This document shows positions 8,367 to 18,399 of a stretch of DNA of 64,000 nucleotides, in pieces. Both the position numbers and the translations under genes were made by a program. How positions within the stretch are numbered: the stretch's first letter is position 1; every line of letters begins with the position of its first letter. The notes under the pieces were generated by a model that was not told where the DNA came from, did no database searches, and saw only the letters and a program-made list of their open reading frames with translations. The stretch lies in assembly GCF_001899075.1 (NCBI RefSeq), contig NZ_MKVA01000011.1, forward strand, positions 682,001 to 746,000, read 5' to 3'. The DNA is from Devosia sp. 67-54. GTDB taxonomy: Bacteria; Pseudomonadota; Alphaproteobacteria; Rhizobiales; Devosiaceae.

Positions 8367-8828
8367 ATGCGGCTCACCCGCCAGTCCAACTACGCCATCC
8401 GCACGCTCGTCTATTGCGCCGTGAATGCGCCGAACCTCAGCCGCATCGCCGACATCGCTCACGCCCATTCGATCTCCGAGCTGTTCCTGTTCAAGCTGAT
8501 CAAGCCGCTGGTCGACGCCGGGCTGCTCGACACCGTACGCGGCCGCAAGGGCGGTATCCGGCTGGGCCGGCCCGCCGCCGACATCACGCTGCTCGACGTC
8601 GTCAAGCTGACCGAGGAGAGCTTCGCCATGGCCGAGTGCTTCGACGGCGGCGGCGACGTGCTCTGTCCGCTGGCCGACGCCTGCGATCTGAGCGGCGCCT
8701 TGCGCGAGGCGCTGGGGGCCTTCTTCGACGTGCTCGACGGCTATACCATCGCCGACCTCGCCGGCAAGAAGCGCTCGCTGCGCGAACGCCTCGGCATTGC
8801 CGATGCGGCGCCGCCGCCGGTCAACTGA
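8367..8828 (+). CDS. rirA: Iron-responsive Rrf2-family regulator RirA
   Basis: A 153-residue Rrf2 protein. The N-terminal winged helix begins MRLTRQSNYAIRTLVYCA, and SELFLFKLIKPLVDAGLL with RGRKGGIRLGRPA is typical of RirA rather than IscR or NsrR. Three Fe-S ligand cysteines sit at 91, 100 and 106 (AECF, VLCPL, ADAC). In rhizobia RirA carries an Fe-S cluster and represses iron-uptake genes under iron sufficiency. A sigma-70-like promoter overlapping an Irr-box-like palindrome lies upstream. No siderophore or iron-uptake operon adjoins it, so it acts in trans. Confidence 0.9.
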   Translation: MRLTRQSNYAIRTLVYCAVNAPNLSRIADIAHAHSISELFLFKLIKPLVDAGLLDTVRGRKGGIRLGRPAADITLLDVVKLTEESFAMAECFDGGGDVLCPLADACDLSGALREALGAFFDVLDGYTIADLAGKKRSLRERLGIADAAPPPVN

Positions 8829-8903
8829 GCGGAAATCGTCCGCTGCGGCGGAACCGATCGATAGAACGCTGCTTTAAGCCTGGGTTAAGCCTGCGGAGTA
8901 TTC

Positions 8904-10556
8904 GTGTCCGACAAGCAGCGTGACATCGCCGGCGCGCTGGCGGCAATCGCCCTCGGCCTGGTCGGCTTCTTCGTTCTCGTCGGCTGGACCACCCTCATCC
9001 CCACCAATATCGGCTGGCTCGATTTCGCCGATCGCGCCATGCACACGCTGGGCTGGATGTTCTTCCGCCAGGCGCCATGGGGCGTGCCGCCCGGCCTCAA
9101 CCCGCGGCTCGGCCTCGAGCTCGCCAATTCCATCGGCCTCGTCGACGGGTTGCCGCTGCTGGCGCTGCCGGCCAAGCTGCTGTCGCCCTGGCTGCCGCAT
9201 CCGGTGCAGTATTGGGGCGTCTGGCTGCTCTGCTGCTTCGCGCTGCAGGCGCTGTTCGCCTGGCTCATCGCGCGCGAGCTCGGCGCCGGCCGCATCCTCG
9301 CCCTCATCGCCGCCGGCTTCGCGCTGATCACCCCGGCCTACATGTTCCGCGTCGAGATGCACCTGGCGCTGTCGAGCCACTGGACCATCCTCGCCGCGCT
9401 TTGGCTCTCGGTGCGCCGCGACGCGCCGCCGCGCTGGGCCTGGCCGCTGCTCGTGGCGCTGACCGCCGGCATCCACGCCTATCTGCTGGCCATGGTGATG
9501 GCGCTGTGGCTCGCCGCCTGCGCCGAGCGCCTGCTCGGCCAGCGCATGCGCTGGCGCGATGCCGCGCTGGAGCTGGCCGCGGGCCTCGCGGCGGCGCTGC
9601 TGATCCTGTGGGCGGCCGGCTTTTTCGTCAGCGGCACCACCGGCACCTATGGCTACGGCGCCTACAAGCTCAACCTGTTGTGGCCGCTGCTCACCTACAA
9701 GGGCTGGTCGCAGATCGTGCCCGACCTGCCGCACACCCGCTACGACTACGAGGGGCTGAGCTTCCTTGGCATCGGCATCCTCGCGCTCCTCGCGCTGTCG
9801 ATCGCCTCCGGCGCCATCCTGCGGCTGCGCGCCGCCGCCACCCGCCGCTGGGCGCCGCTGACCCTGACACTGCTGGCGCTGCTGCTCTTTGCCCTGTCCA
9901 AGGACGTGGCCTTCGCCGACCGCGAGCTGTTCGTCGTTCCGCTGCCCAGGCCGATCGACAGCCTGGCCTCGACCTTCCGCTCCACCGGGCGCTTCGTCTG
10001 GCCGCTGCTCTATCTGGTCACCATCGGCGCCGTGGTGCTCATCGGCACGCGGCTGCGCGCCGCCTTCGCCATTCCGCTGGCGCTCGCCGCCTTCGCCGCG
10101 CAGGCGGCCGATTCGGGCCCCGCGCTCCTGACCTTCTCCGAGCGGCTCGCGCCGGTCAGCGACCATTGGCAGAGCCCGCTGCAATCGCCCTTCTGGCAGC
10201 GCGCCGCCGCGGCTGGCTACAGCCGCATCCGCGTCATCCCGGTCGTCTCGAACCCCGGCACCGACTGGAAGGCGCTCGGCTATTTCGCCGCGACGCACGA
10301 CATGGGCATCGATTCGGTCTATCTCGGCCGCGTCGACGCCAAAGATCTCGCCGCCCTGCGGGCGCGCGAGCGCAAGGTCCTCGAAACCGGCGATTTCGAC
10401 CCCGGTACCCTCTACATTCTCGATCCCAGGAGCGCCCTCGCGGCACAGCAGCACGTCGCCCCCGGCGATCTCCTCGCGCGCATCGACGACCGCATCGTCT
10501 TCGCCAAGGGCGGCGCCCCCCTCGCTGACGGCCTTGCGCTAAGCCCGGTGTTCTGA
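8904..10556 (+). CDS. Polytopic membrane protein (DUF6311-like)
   Basis: A 550-residue integral membrane protein with around ten hydrophobic helices through residue 410, then a soluble C-terminal part of about 140 residues. The layout (conserved loop FADRAMHTLGWMFFRQAPWG after TM1, VEMHLALSSHW in mid-protein) resembles DUF6311 proteins, which look like glycosyltransferase-C-type enzymes acting on lipid-linked sugars; that role is inference. The gene begins 75 bp after rirA and ends 54 bp before uup, on the same strand. No neighbouring polysaccharide genes help assign a substrate. Confidence 0.7.
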   Translation: MSDKQRDIAGALAAIALGLVGFFVLVGWTTLIPTNIGWLDFADRAMHTLGWMFFRQAPWGVPPGLNPRLGLELANSIGLVDGLPLLALPAKLLSPWLPHPVQYWGVWLLCCFALQALFAWLIARELGAGRILALIAAGFALITPAYMFRVEMHLALSSHWTILAALWLSVRRDAPPRWAWPLLVALTAGIHAYLLAMVMALWLAACAERLLGQRMRWRDAALELAAGLAAALLILWAAGFFVSGTTGTYGYGAYKLNLLWPLLTYKGWSQIVPDLPHTRYDYEGLSFLGIGILALLALSIASGAILRLRAAATRRWAPLTLTLLALLLFALSKDVAFADRELFVVPLPRPIDSLASTFRSTGRFVWPLLYLVTIGAVVLIGTRLRAAFAIPLALAAFAAQAADSGPALLTFSERLAPVSDHWQSPLQSPFWQRAAAAGYSRIRVIPVVSNPGTDWKALGYFAATHDMGIDSVYLGRVDAKDLAALRARERKVLETGDFDPGTLYILDPRSALAAQQHVAPGDLLARIDDRIVFAKGGAPLADGLALSPVF

Positions 10557-10610
10557 CGGCGGCGCGGCCATGGACAGCGCGGGCGGTTTGGGGCATGTCC
10601 GCGGCCTGAC

Positions 10611-12419
<1,809 letters not shown>

Positions 12420-12433
12420 CGGCGCCGCGCTGG

Positions 12434-13474
12434 CTAGAACGGGATTTCCGGCAGCTGCAGGATTTGCAGCGTTTCGGCCGGTTCCCCCTTCAGGCGGCGG
12501 AGCAGCAATTCGCCCATCTGCCGGCCCGCGAGCGCGATGTCCTCGCTGATCGCATCCACCTTCGGCCGCACCAGCGAGAAGATGCCGCTCATCTGCTTGG
12601 TGACGATGTCGGCGTCGCGCCCCACCTGCAGGCCGCTGTCGACCATGCCGGCGATCACCGCCAGCGCCACGGCGTCGCCGGGCGACACATAGGCGTCCGG
12701 CGCGTCGCCCTGTGCGATCCGCGCCATCGTCAGCTTGCGGATTTCCTCGGCCGGATCGTCCAGCGTCACGCGCGTTTCGAGCTCGTAGCGCATCCCGGAT
12801 TCTTCCGCCGCCTGCACCAGTCCGTCGTGCAGATGCCGGCCGAACATGAAGCGCGGATTGGCGGAGATCATCGCCACGTGCTTGCGTCCCTTGGCGGCCA
12901 GCCGCTTCACCGCCTCGTAGGCGAAGGTGAAATTGTCGTAGTCGACGAAGGCGTGCCCGCCGATCTCGGTACGGCCGTGGGTGACGAAGGGGAAATTGCT
13001 TTCGAGCAGCAGCTTCACCCGCGCATCGTCCGGCTCGGTGCGCGAAAAGATCACCCCGTCCGCCATGCGGTTGCGCAGTACGTAGTTGATCGGATCGAGC
13101 GGCGAGCCGCCCCGCGCGGTCGGGGTGATCACCAGGTGGTAGGGCGTACCGCGGAAGGCAGAGCTCAGCCCGCTCACCATCGACTGCCCGAAATTGAGGA
13201 TTTCGTCGTGCGGATCGAGGATCAGGCTCACCACATGCGTGCGCCCGGTCTTGAGCCTGAGCGCCGTACGGTCGGGCACGTAGCCGATCTCGGCCGCGAT
13301 CCTCTGCACCCGGCTGCGGGTCTCCTCGCTGAGCTCCGGGGCGTTGTTGAGGGCACGCGAAATCGTCGTGATCGCGAGCCCGGTCATCTCGGCGATCGTG
13401 CGCAGGGTGGGCTTGTCCGAGCGCGGCGCGCCGCGCTTGGGCCGTGGTGCCGGCCGCGGGGCACGTTCGTCCAA
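12434..13474 (-). CDS. LacI-family transcriptional regulator
   Basis: A 346-residue repressor-type protein: an N-terminal Pro/Arg-rich extension, a LacI helix-turn-helix (LRTIAEMTGLAITTISRALN, about 24-43) with hinge helix, then a periplasmic-binding-protein-like effector domain (VVSLILDPHDEI onward). It is convergent with uup (14 bp apart) and faces a 520-bp stretch without a convincing gene. No sugar transporter or catabolic genes adjoin it, so its target and inducer are unknown. It may act elsewhere in the genome. Confidence 0.88.
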   Translation of the reverse strand: MDERAPRPAPRPKRGAPRSDKPTLRTIAEMTGLAITTISRALNNAPELSEETRSRVQRIAAEIGYVPDRTALRLKTGRTHVVSLILDPHDEILNFGQSMVSGLSSAFRGTPYHLVITPTARGGSPLDPINYVLRNRMADGVIFSRTEPDDARVKLLLESNFPFVTHGRTEIGGHAFVDYDNFTFAYEAVKRLAAKGRKHVAMISANPRFMFGRHLHDGLVQAAEESGMRYELETRVTLDDPAEEIRKLTMARIAQGDAPDAYVSPGDAVALAVIAGMVDSGLQVGRDADIVTKQMSGIFSLVRPKVDAISEDIALAGRQMGELLLRRLKGEPAETLQILQLPEIPF

Positions 13475-13994
13475 CCGTTCCTCCCTCTCAGCGCCCGGTC
13501 GCCCTCACGACCCTGCGCCGCCATCCTATATCGGCAGCCTGCAGCGCGTGGCACTGTTTCGTTCGCTTAGCTGACCAGATCGTGCAATCGTTTTCAAGAC
13601 CGCGGGGTCGGTGCCGGCCGGCGCAAAATTTCTCGCAAGCGTGATTGCTTTAGACAAACGTCGCCTTGCTCTCGCCCACGAAACGGCTCATGAGTGGGCG
13701 TGGCGAAATTATTCGCCGTTGCAGCGGCTTGCGGATTCGGCATTGCGCCCTATCTCCAGGCCAGGTGTTTGGCCAGCCCGCCAGGGCCCAGACCGGAAAG
13801 GGACGAAGGAATGATCCGACTCGATCGCATCGCTGCCCATGCCGGGATTCAAGCCAAACGCGTACACACCTCCGTAGGGTGTTTCCGAAACTGGCGAATG
13901 TGACCCCTGGGGTCGTCTGACCCGTCACTCTCGCGTCTCACAGTTCCACTAACACCCCGGTCGCCGGCATCCGGCGCCGAAGGAGGCATGTTCC
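13475..13994. other. 520-bp intergenic stretch, mostly unassigned
   Basis: I find no convincing gene, tRNA or repeat copy here. Two small hairpins lie near each other: ACACC/GGTGT around 13865-13881 and a perfect GACCCC-T-GGGGTC at 13902-13914. A 30-codon frame (13811-13903, ATG after GACGAAGGA) has a plausible ribosome-binding site but no recognisable product. Part of the region should hold the promoter of the leftward LacI gene and of the small gene at 13995. Confidence 0.5.
13811..13903 (+). CDS. Possible 30-residue small protein
   Basis: The frame starts with ATG five bases after GGACGAAGGA and encodes MIRLDRIAAHAGIQAKRVHT plus ten residues. The ribosome-binding site is its only support. 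It could be a genuine small protein, a remnant, or chance. It ends one base before a perfect GACCCC-T-GGGGTC hairpin, which could act as a 3' structure. Confidence 0.2.
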   Translation: MIRLDRIAAHAGIQAKRVHTSVGCFRNWRM

Positions 13995-14210
13995 ATGCAG
14001 CACCAGACTTTTCCCCGGCCACCTTCCTCCAAGCCGATCGCCATCGAGGTCGACGGCGAGCCGCTGGGCGTCGTCGTTCCGGCGGACGAGGGCTATCGCT
14101 TCCTCGCCGTCCGGCTCAATGCCTTCGCCGTCGATGGCAAGATCTTCACTACGGTCGAAGCGGCGCGCGATGCCGTCAGCGCCGTCGTGCACACCGGCGC
14201 GGACGACTGA
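13995..14210 (+). CDS. Small hypothetical protein (71 residues)
   Basis: A 71-residue acidic protein (N-terminus MQHQTFPRPPSSKPIAIEVD) with regular alternation of hydrophobic residues suggesting a small beta-rich fold; there is no signal peptide or membrane segment. AAGGAGG at 13979-13985 lies about 9 bp before the ATG, which supports translation. It is convergent with the second LacI gene (27 bp between stops). I do not recognise a family and propose no function. Confidence 0.55.
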   Translation: MQHQTFPRPPSSKPIAIEVDGEPLGVVVPADEGYRFLAVRLNAFAVDGKIFTTVEAARDAVSAVVHTGADD

Positions 14211-14237
14211 GCGTCTGCGCCGGCGCCGCGTCGCCGG

Positions 14238-15377
14238 TCAGGAGCCGACGAACGGCCGCGGCGGCCCGACCGAATCGCGTTTGACCAGCGGACATTCGAG
14301 CTTGGTGATCGGATGCCGCTTCTGCCGCGGGTCGAACGGCTCGCTCAGCCGCTCGATCGCCCATTGCCCCATCGCCCGGTGCGGCAGGATCGAGGTGGTG
14401 AGCCGCGGGTGCAAATGGCGCGAGATCTCCTCGTCGTCATAGCCCACCACCGAGATGTCCTCGGGGATCGACAGCCCAGCTTCCTTCAGCGCCTCGAAGC
14501 AGCCGATCGCGGTGCGGTCGTTCTGGCAGAAGATCGCCGTCGGCCGGTCGCGCAATTGCAGCAGCTTGCGCGTGCCGTGATAGCCGGCGCTCGCCGACCA
14601 GTCGCCCTCGACCACGAGGCTCGGATCGAACGGGATGTCGGCCGTCGCCAGCGCCCGCCGATAGCCCTCGAGCCGGTCCTGCGCCGCCTCCATCCATGAT
14701 TCGCCCAGGATCGTGCCGATGCGCCGGTGCCCCATCTCGATCAGGTGGCGGGTGGCGCTCTGCCCGCCGGCGATCTCCCCCGGCACCACCGAGGGGAAGG
14801 CGTGGTCGGCGGTGTAGCAGTTGAGCAGGATCACCGGCACGTCGAGCTCCTTGAGCACCGGCGGCGCCACGATCTCGCGCGTGAAGATGGTCATGTAGAT
14901 GAAGGCCGACACGCCCTGCGCCAGGAGCGCGGCGATGGTGCGCGGCTCCATCACCGGGTCCGACATCGTCTGCGCCACCAGGATGATGTTGCCGGCGCCC
15001 CACGCCGCCTGCCGCGCGCCCTCGATCGCCACCACCGCTTCCGGGCTCGTCGCCAGCTGGTCGACAGCAAAGCCGATCAGCCCGTCGGTGCGCACCACCG
15101 GGGGCGCCGGCTGCAGGTCGGCGAAGCTGGCGGCGGCGTAGCCCAGAGCGCGCGCCGCCTCGATCACCCGCTCGCGCGTCTGCTGCGAAATCCTGATGCC
15201 CGCGGTGCGGTTGAGCACGAATGACACCGTCGCCTGCGAGCAGCCGGCCTCGCGCGCGATGTCGATCATCGTCACCCGGCGCGCCCCGGTGCGGCGCGGC
15301 CGACGCACGGTCGTCGTAGCGGCCGCGCCCTTGCCCTCGGCATCCATTGTCGATCGCCCCCTGTCCCCGCCCCGCAT
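14238..15377 (-). CDS. LacI-family repressor, probably of the adjacent sugar ABC operon
   Basis: A 379-residue LacI-type regulator: a helix-turn-helix (MIDIAREAGCSQATVSFVLN, about 37-56), a hinge, then a sugar-binding-protein-like core (LIGFAVDQLATSPEAV onward). The ATG at 15377 has AGGAG five bases upstream; an ATG ten codons later is an alternative. It is divergent from the CUT2 sugar transporter with 411 bp between them. That spacer holds AT-rich palindromes, one of them inside the transporter's best promoter. This arrangement suggests a local sugar-responsive repressor. The sugar is unknown. Confidence 0.88.
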   Translation of the reverse strand: MRGGDRGRSTMDAEGKGAAATTTVRRPRRTGARRVTMIDIAREAGCSQATVSFVLNRTAGIRISQQTRERVIEAARALGYAAASFADLQPAPPVVRTDGLIGFAVDQLATSPEAVVAIEGARQAAWGAGNIILVAQTMSDPVMEPRTIAALLAQGVSAFIYMTIFTREIVAPPVLKELDVPVILLNCYTADHAFPSVVPGEIAGGQSATRHLIEMGHRRIGTILGESWMEAAQDRLEGYRRALATADIPFDPSLVVEGDWSASAGYHGTRKLLQLRDRPTAIFCQNDRTAIGCFEALKEAGLSIPEDISVVGYDDEEISRHLHPRLTTSILPHRAMGQWAIERLSEPFDPRQKRHPITKLECPLVKRDSVGPPRPFVGS

Positions 15378-15425
15378 AGTCTCTCCTGGCCGCCCGGCGC
15401 AACCCGGCGCATCGGCGCGAGCGAC

Positions 15426-15437
15426 TAATATTTATTA
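15426..15437. promoter_or_regulatory. AT-rich palindrome, candidate LacI operator (repressor side)
   Basis: TAATATTTATTA has 5-bp arms (TAATA/TATTA) around a TT centre and stands out in GC-rich DNA. It lies 49 bp upstream of the LacI gene start. It shares the TATTA/TAATA half-site with the palindrome at 15554-15564, so one protein could bind both. Confidence 0.4.
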
Positions 15438-15543
15438 TCAATCATCACACCGAAAAGCCGCGTCCCGCAAGGGGTTTGCCTGAAAACGGCTCCAAAACAC
15501 CCCTAGTGACAACGAAATCACCACGCTGCCCGCACAAGCCGGC

Positions 15544-15572
15544 TTGACCTCGATATTAGTAATAAGCATAAC
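15544..15572 (+). promoter_or_regulatory. Promoter with embedded palindromic operator for the sugar ABC operon
   Basis: TTGACC at 15544-15549 and CATAAC at 15567-15572 are 17 bp apart. The spacer contains TATTAGTAATA (15554-15564), a perfect palindrome around a central G. A repressor bound there would block RNA polymerase, fitting control by the divergent LacI protein. The transcript would have a 5' leader of about 210 nt containing a long hairpin. Confidence 0.5.
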
Positions 15573-15639
15573 TTGTGGCGGCGACGGTCACATGTCGCCA
15601 CGCCGACCGGGGCGAACGCTCCGGGACGCGGTCCGGAGA

Positions 15640-15682
15640 AAAATCATACTTTTCACTGGACAGCGTCGAAAAGTATGATTTT
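15640..15682 (+). repeat. 15-bp perfect inverted repeat in the leader of the sugar ABC operon
   Basis: AAAATCATACTTTTC (15640-15654) and GAAAAGTATGATTTT (15668-15682) are exact reverse complements around a 13-nt spacer. Each arm is itself AAAA-N6-TTTT, so it can also be read as two oppositely oriented protein sites. It lies between the candidate promoter and the ATG at 15789, so the RNA would form a strong, AU-rich hairpin. Confidence 0.75.
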
Positions 15683-15788
15683 CTTGTGCGGTGCCTCGAC
15701 CCGGGGCCGAGCCGGCAAAGACCGGCACAGGCCCGAGCCGACCGACGCACAGGAACCCTGCTGCGGCAGGGACATGGGAGGAATATCG

Positions 15789-16736
15789 ATGAAAGTCTTG
15801 GCTTCGGCCGCCGCGATCGCGGTGGCTGCACTCATGGTCTCGGGCGCCGCGTTCGCTCAGGACAAACCCACTCTGGCCTTCGTTGCCAACGGTGCGTCCG
15901 ACTTCTGGAAGGCCGCCGAGGCCGGCATGAAGAAGGCGCAGGCCGAGCTGCCCGACTACACGCTGGAGTTCAAATATCCGGACCAGTCGTCGGTCGCCAA
16001 CCAGCAGGCGCTGATGGACAATCTGGCCACCGCCGGCGTCAAGGCCATCATGGTCTCCGCCGTCGATCCCAAGGCCACCGATGTGCTCGACAAGATCGCC
16101 GGTGAAACGGCGCTCTTCACCACCGATTCCGACGCGCCCAATTCCAAGCGCATCGCCTATATCGGCTCGTCCAACGTCGATGCCGGCAAGCAGGCGGCGG
16201 AGATCGCCAAGAAGGCGATGCCCAACGGCGCCAAATGCATGGGCTTCGTCGGCCTGCTCGATGCCGCCAACTACAAGGAGCGCGCGCAGGGCTTCGTCGA
16301 AGGCCTCAAGGGCACCAACATCACGCTCGTCGACACCAAGGGCGACGGCATCGACCAGACCCGGGCCAAGGCCAACGTCTCCGACGTCCTGGCGGCGAAC
16401 CCCGACATCAACTGCATGGTCGGCTTCTACTCCTACAACACGCCGCGTATCTACGAGGCGCTCAAGGATGCCGGCAAGCTGGGCCAGATCACCGTCGTCG
16501 GCTTCGACGACGATCCGATCACCCTGGGCGGCATCAAGGAAGGCAACATTGCCGGCACCGTGGTGCAGCAGCCCTTCGAGTGGGCCTATCAGGGCTTCAA
16601 GCTGATGGCCGCCTACCTCAAGGGCGACAAGTCGGGCATCCCGGCCAACGGCCAGCTCATCGTGCCGACCAAGATCCTGTACGCGGCGGACATCGATGCC
16701 TACGCCGCCAATCTCAAGGCGATGTCGGGCAAGTAA
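15789..16736 (+). CDS. Sugar ABC transporter substrate-binding protein (CUT2)
   Basis: A 315-residue periplasmic binding protein of the ribose/galactose type. The signal peptide runs to about residue 23 (cleavage after AAFA), and the mature protein begins QDKPTLAFVANGASDFWKAA. The hinge-region motif VVGFDDDPITLGGIKEGNI and TVVQQPFEWAYQGF are typical of CUT2 binding proteins. The start at 15789 follows GGGAGGAA. It heads an operon with the dual-cassette ATPase and the permease, and probably delivers a monosaccharide or polyol. The ligand cannot be fixed from the sequence. Confidence 0.92.
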   Translation: MKVLASAAAIAVAALMVSGAAFAQDKPTLAFVANGASDFWKAAEAGMKKAQAELPDYTLEFKYPDQSSVANQQALMDNLATAGVKAIMVSAVDPKATDVLDKIAGETALFTTDSDAPNSKRIAYIGSSNVDAGKQAAEIAKKAMPNGAKCMGFVGLLDAANYKERAQGFVEGLKGTNITLVDTKGDGIDQTRAKANVSDVLAANPDINCMVGFYSYNTPRIYEALKDAGKLGQITVVGFDDDPITLGGIKEGNIAGTVVQQPFEWAYQGFKLMAAYLKGDKSGIPANGQLIVPTKILYAADIDAYAANLKAMSGK

Positions 16737-16842
16737 GTGCGGAGGTCCGGCCGCCCAGCAGCGGCCGGACCCGGTCTTCCCGGCGGGCGGCAGGCACCCC
16801 GTGCTTGTCGCCCGCATCCCTTGGGCCTAACCTTGAGCTGAG

Positions 16843-18399
16843 ATGACCAGCGCTGCTGCCGCTTCCGCGCCGGCTCCGGCCGAGCCGTTCCTCGTCCTTT
16901 CGGGCATCCGCAAGGCCTATCCCGGCGTTCTCGCGCTGCAGGGCTTTTCGATGAGCGTGGCACCCGGCGAGGTCATCGGCCTCGTCGGCGAGAACGGCGC
17001 CGGCAAATCCACTCTGATGAAGATCCTGGGCGGCGTCATCGCCCCCGATGCCGGCACCATCACCATCGATGGCGTCGAGGAAAGCGCGCTGAGCGTCGCC
17101 GCGTCGATGCGCGCCGGCATCGCCTTCGTGCACCAGGAGCTCAACCTCTTCGACAATCTCGACGTTGCCGCCAACGTCTATATCGGCCGCGAGCCGCGCA
17201 CCGGCGGGCTGCTCAACATCGTCGACACCGCCAAGCAGCGCCAGATGGTGGCGCCGTTCCTGAAGCGCCTCGGCGCCAGCTTCGGCCCGGCGACGCCCGT
17301 CAGCCGGCTGTCGCTCGCCCAGCAGCAGATGGTCGAGATCGCCAAGGCGCTGTCGATGCATGCGCGCCTCGTCATCCTCGACGAGCCCACCTCCAGCCTG
17401 CCGCTCAGCGAGACCGCCAAGCTGCTCGACGTCATCGCCGCCCTGAAGCGCGACGGCATCAGCGTCATCTTCATTTCGCACCGCCTGCACGAGATCAAGG
17501 CCGCCGCCGACCGCGTCATCGTCCTGCGCGACGGCAAGCTCGCCGGCACGCTCGACAAGGCCGAGATCGAGCACGACCGCATGGTCAAGCTGATGATCGG
17601 CCGCGACCTCAAGGCCCACGTCTCGGCGCCGGCGCAGCCGCCGGGCAAGGTGGCCATGCGTGTCTCCGGCGTGCGCACCGCCACCTATCCGGGCCAGACC
17701 GTCGACCTCGAGCTGAGGAGCGGCGAAATCCTCGGCATCGCCGGCCTCGTCGGCTCCGGGCGCACCGAGCTCGCCCGCGCCATGTTCGGCATCGATCCGA
17801 TCTTCGGCGGCAGCTTCGAGCTGGACGGTGCGCCGTTCCAGCCGAGCCACGCTTCGCGGGCGGTCGAGCGCGGCCTCTTCCTCGTGCCCGAGGACCGCAA
17901 GCTCGCCGGCCTGCTGCTCGACCTGCCGATCACCCAGAACATCTCGCTGCCCGACCTGCCCACCCATGCGCGCAATTTCATGGTCAGCACCGCGAGCGAG
18001 ACCAGGACGGCCGAAACGCAGCGGCGCAACCTCGGCATCAAGGCGCCGCAGGTCAGCACCAAGGCCGCCAATCTGTCGGGCGGCAACCAGCAGAAGGTGG
18101 TGTTGGGCAAGTGGCTGGCCATGTCGCCCAAGGTGATGATCTTCGACGAGCCGACGCGCGGCATCGACGTCGGCGCCAAGGCCGAAATCTACAGGCTCAT
18201 GCGCGGCCTCGCCGACGCCGGCGTCGCCGTGATGATGATCTCGTCCGACATGGAGGAGGTGATCGGCGTTTCCGATCGCATCGCCGTCATGCACGAGGGC
18301 CGCATATCGGGGACGCTGGATCGCGACCGCTTCAGCGAGGAAAACGTGCTGCAGCTCGCGGTGGGCAAGCCGTTGCAACAGGAGGAGACGGCGGCATGA
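16843..18399 (+). CDS. Sugar ABC transporter ATP-binding protein, dual cassette (RbsA/MglA type)
   Basis: A 518-residue protein with two fused ABC cassettes. The first has Walker A GENGAGKST (about 49-57), signature LSLAQQQ and Walker B VILDEPTSSL. The second is degenerate at Walker A (LVGSGRTELA) but keeps LSGGNQQKV and MIFDEPTRGIDVGAK, the normal pattern for RbsA/MglA. It energises sugar import through the permease that follows. Its stop overlaps the permease ATG (ATGA). The gap to the binding-protein gene is 106 bp. Confidence 0.93.
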   Translation: MTSAAAASAPAPAEPFLVLSGIRKAYPGVLALQGFSMSVAPGEVIGLVGENGAGKSTLMKILGGVIAPDAGTITIDGVEESALSVAASMRAGIAFVHQELNLFDNLDVAANVYIGREPRTGGLLNIVDTAKQRQMVAPFLKRLGASFGPATPVSRLSLAQQQMVEIAKALSMHARLVILDEPTSSLPLSETAKLLDVIAALKRDGISVIFISHRLHEIKAAADRVIVLRDGKLAGTLDKAEIEHDRMVKLMIGRDLKAHVSAPAQPPGKVAMRVSGVRTATYPGQTVDLELRSGEILGIAGLVGSGRTELARAMFGIDPIFGGSFELDGAPFQPSHASRAVERGLFLVPEDRKLAGLLLDLPITQNISLPDLPTHARNFMVSTASETRTAETQRRNLGIKAPQVSTKAANLSGGNQQKVVLGKWLAMSPKVMIFDEPTRGIDVGAKAEIYRLMRGLADAGVAVMMISSDMEEVIGVSDRIAVMHEGRISGTLDRDRFSEENVLQLAVGKPLQQEETAA

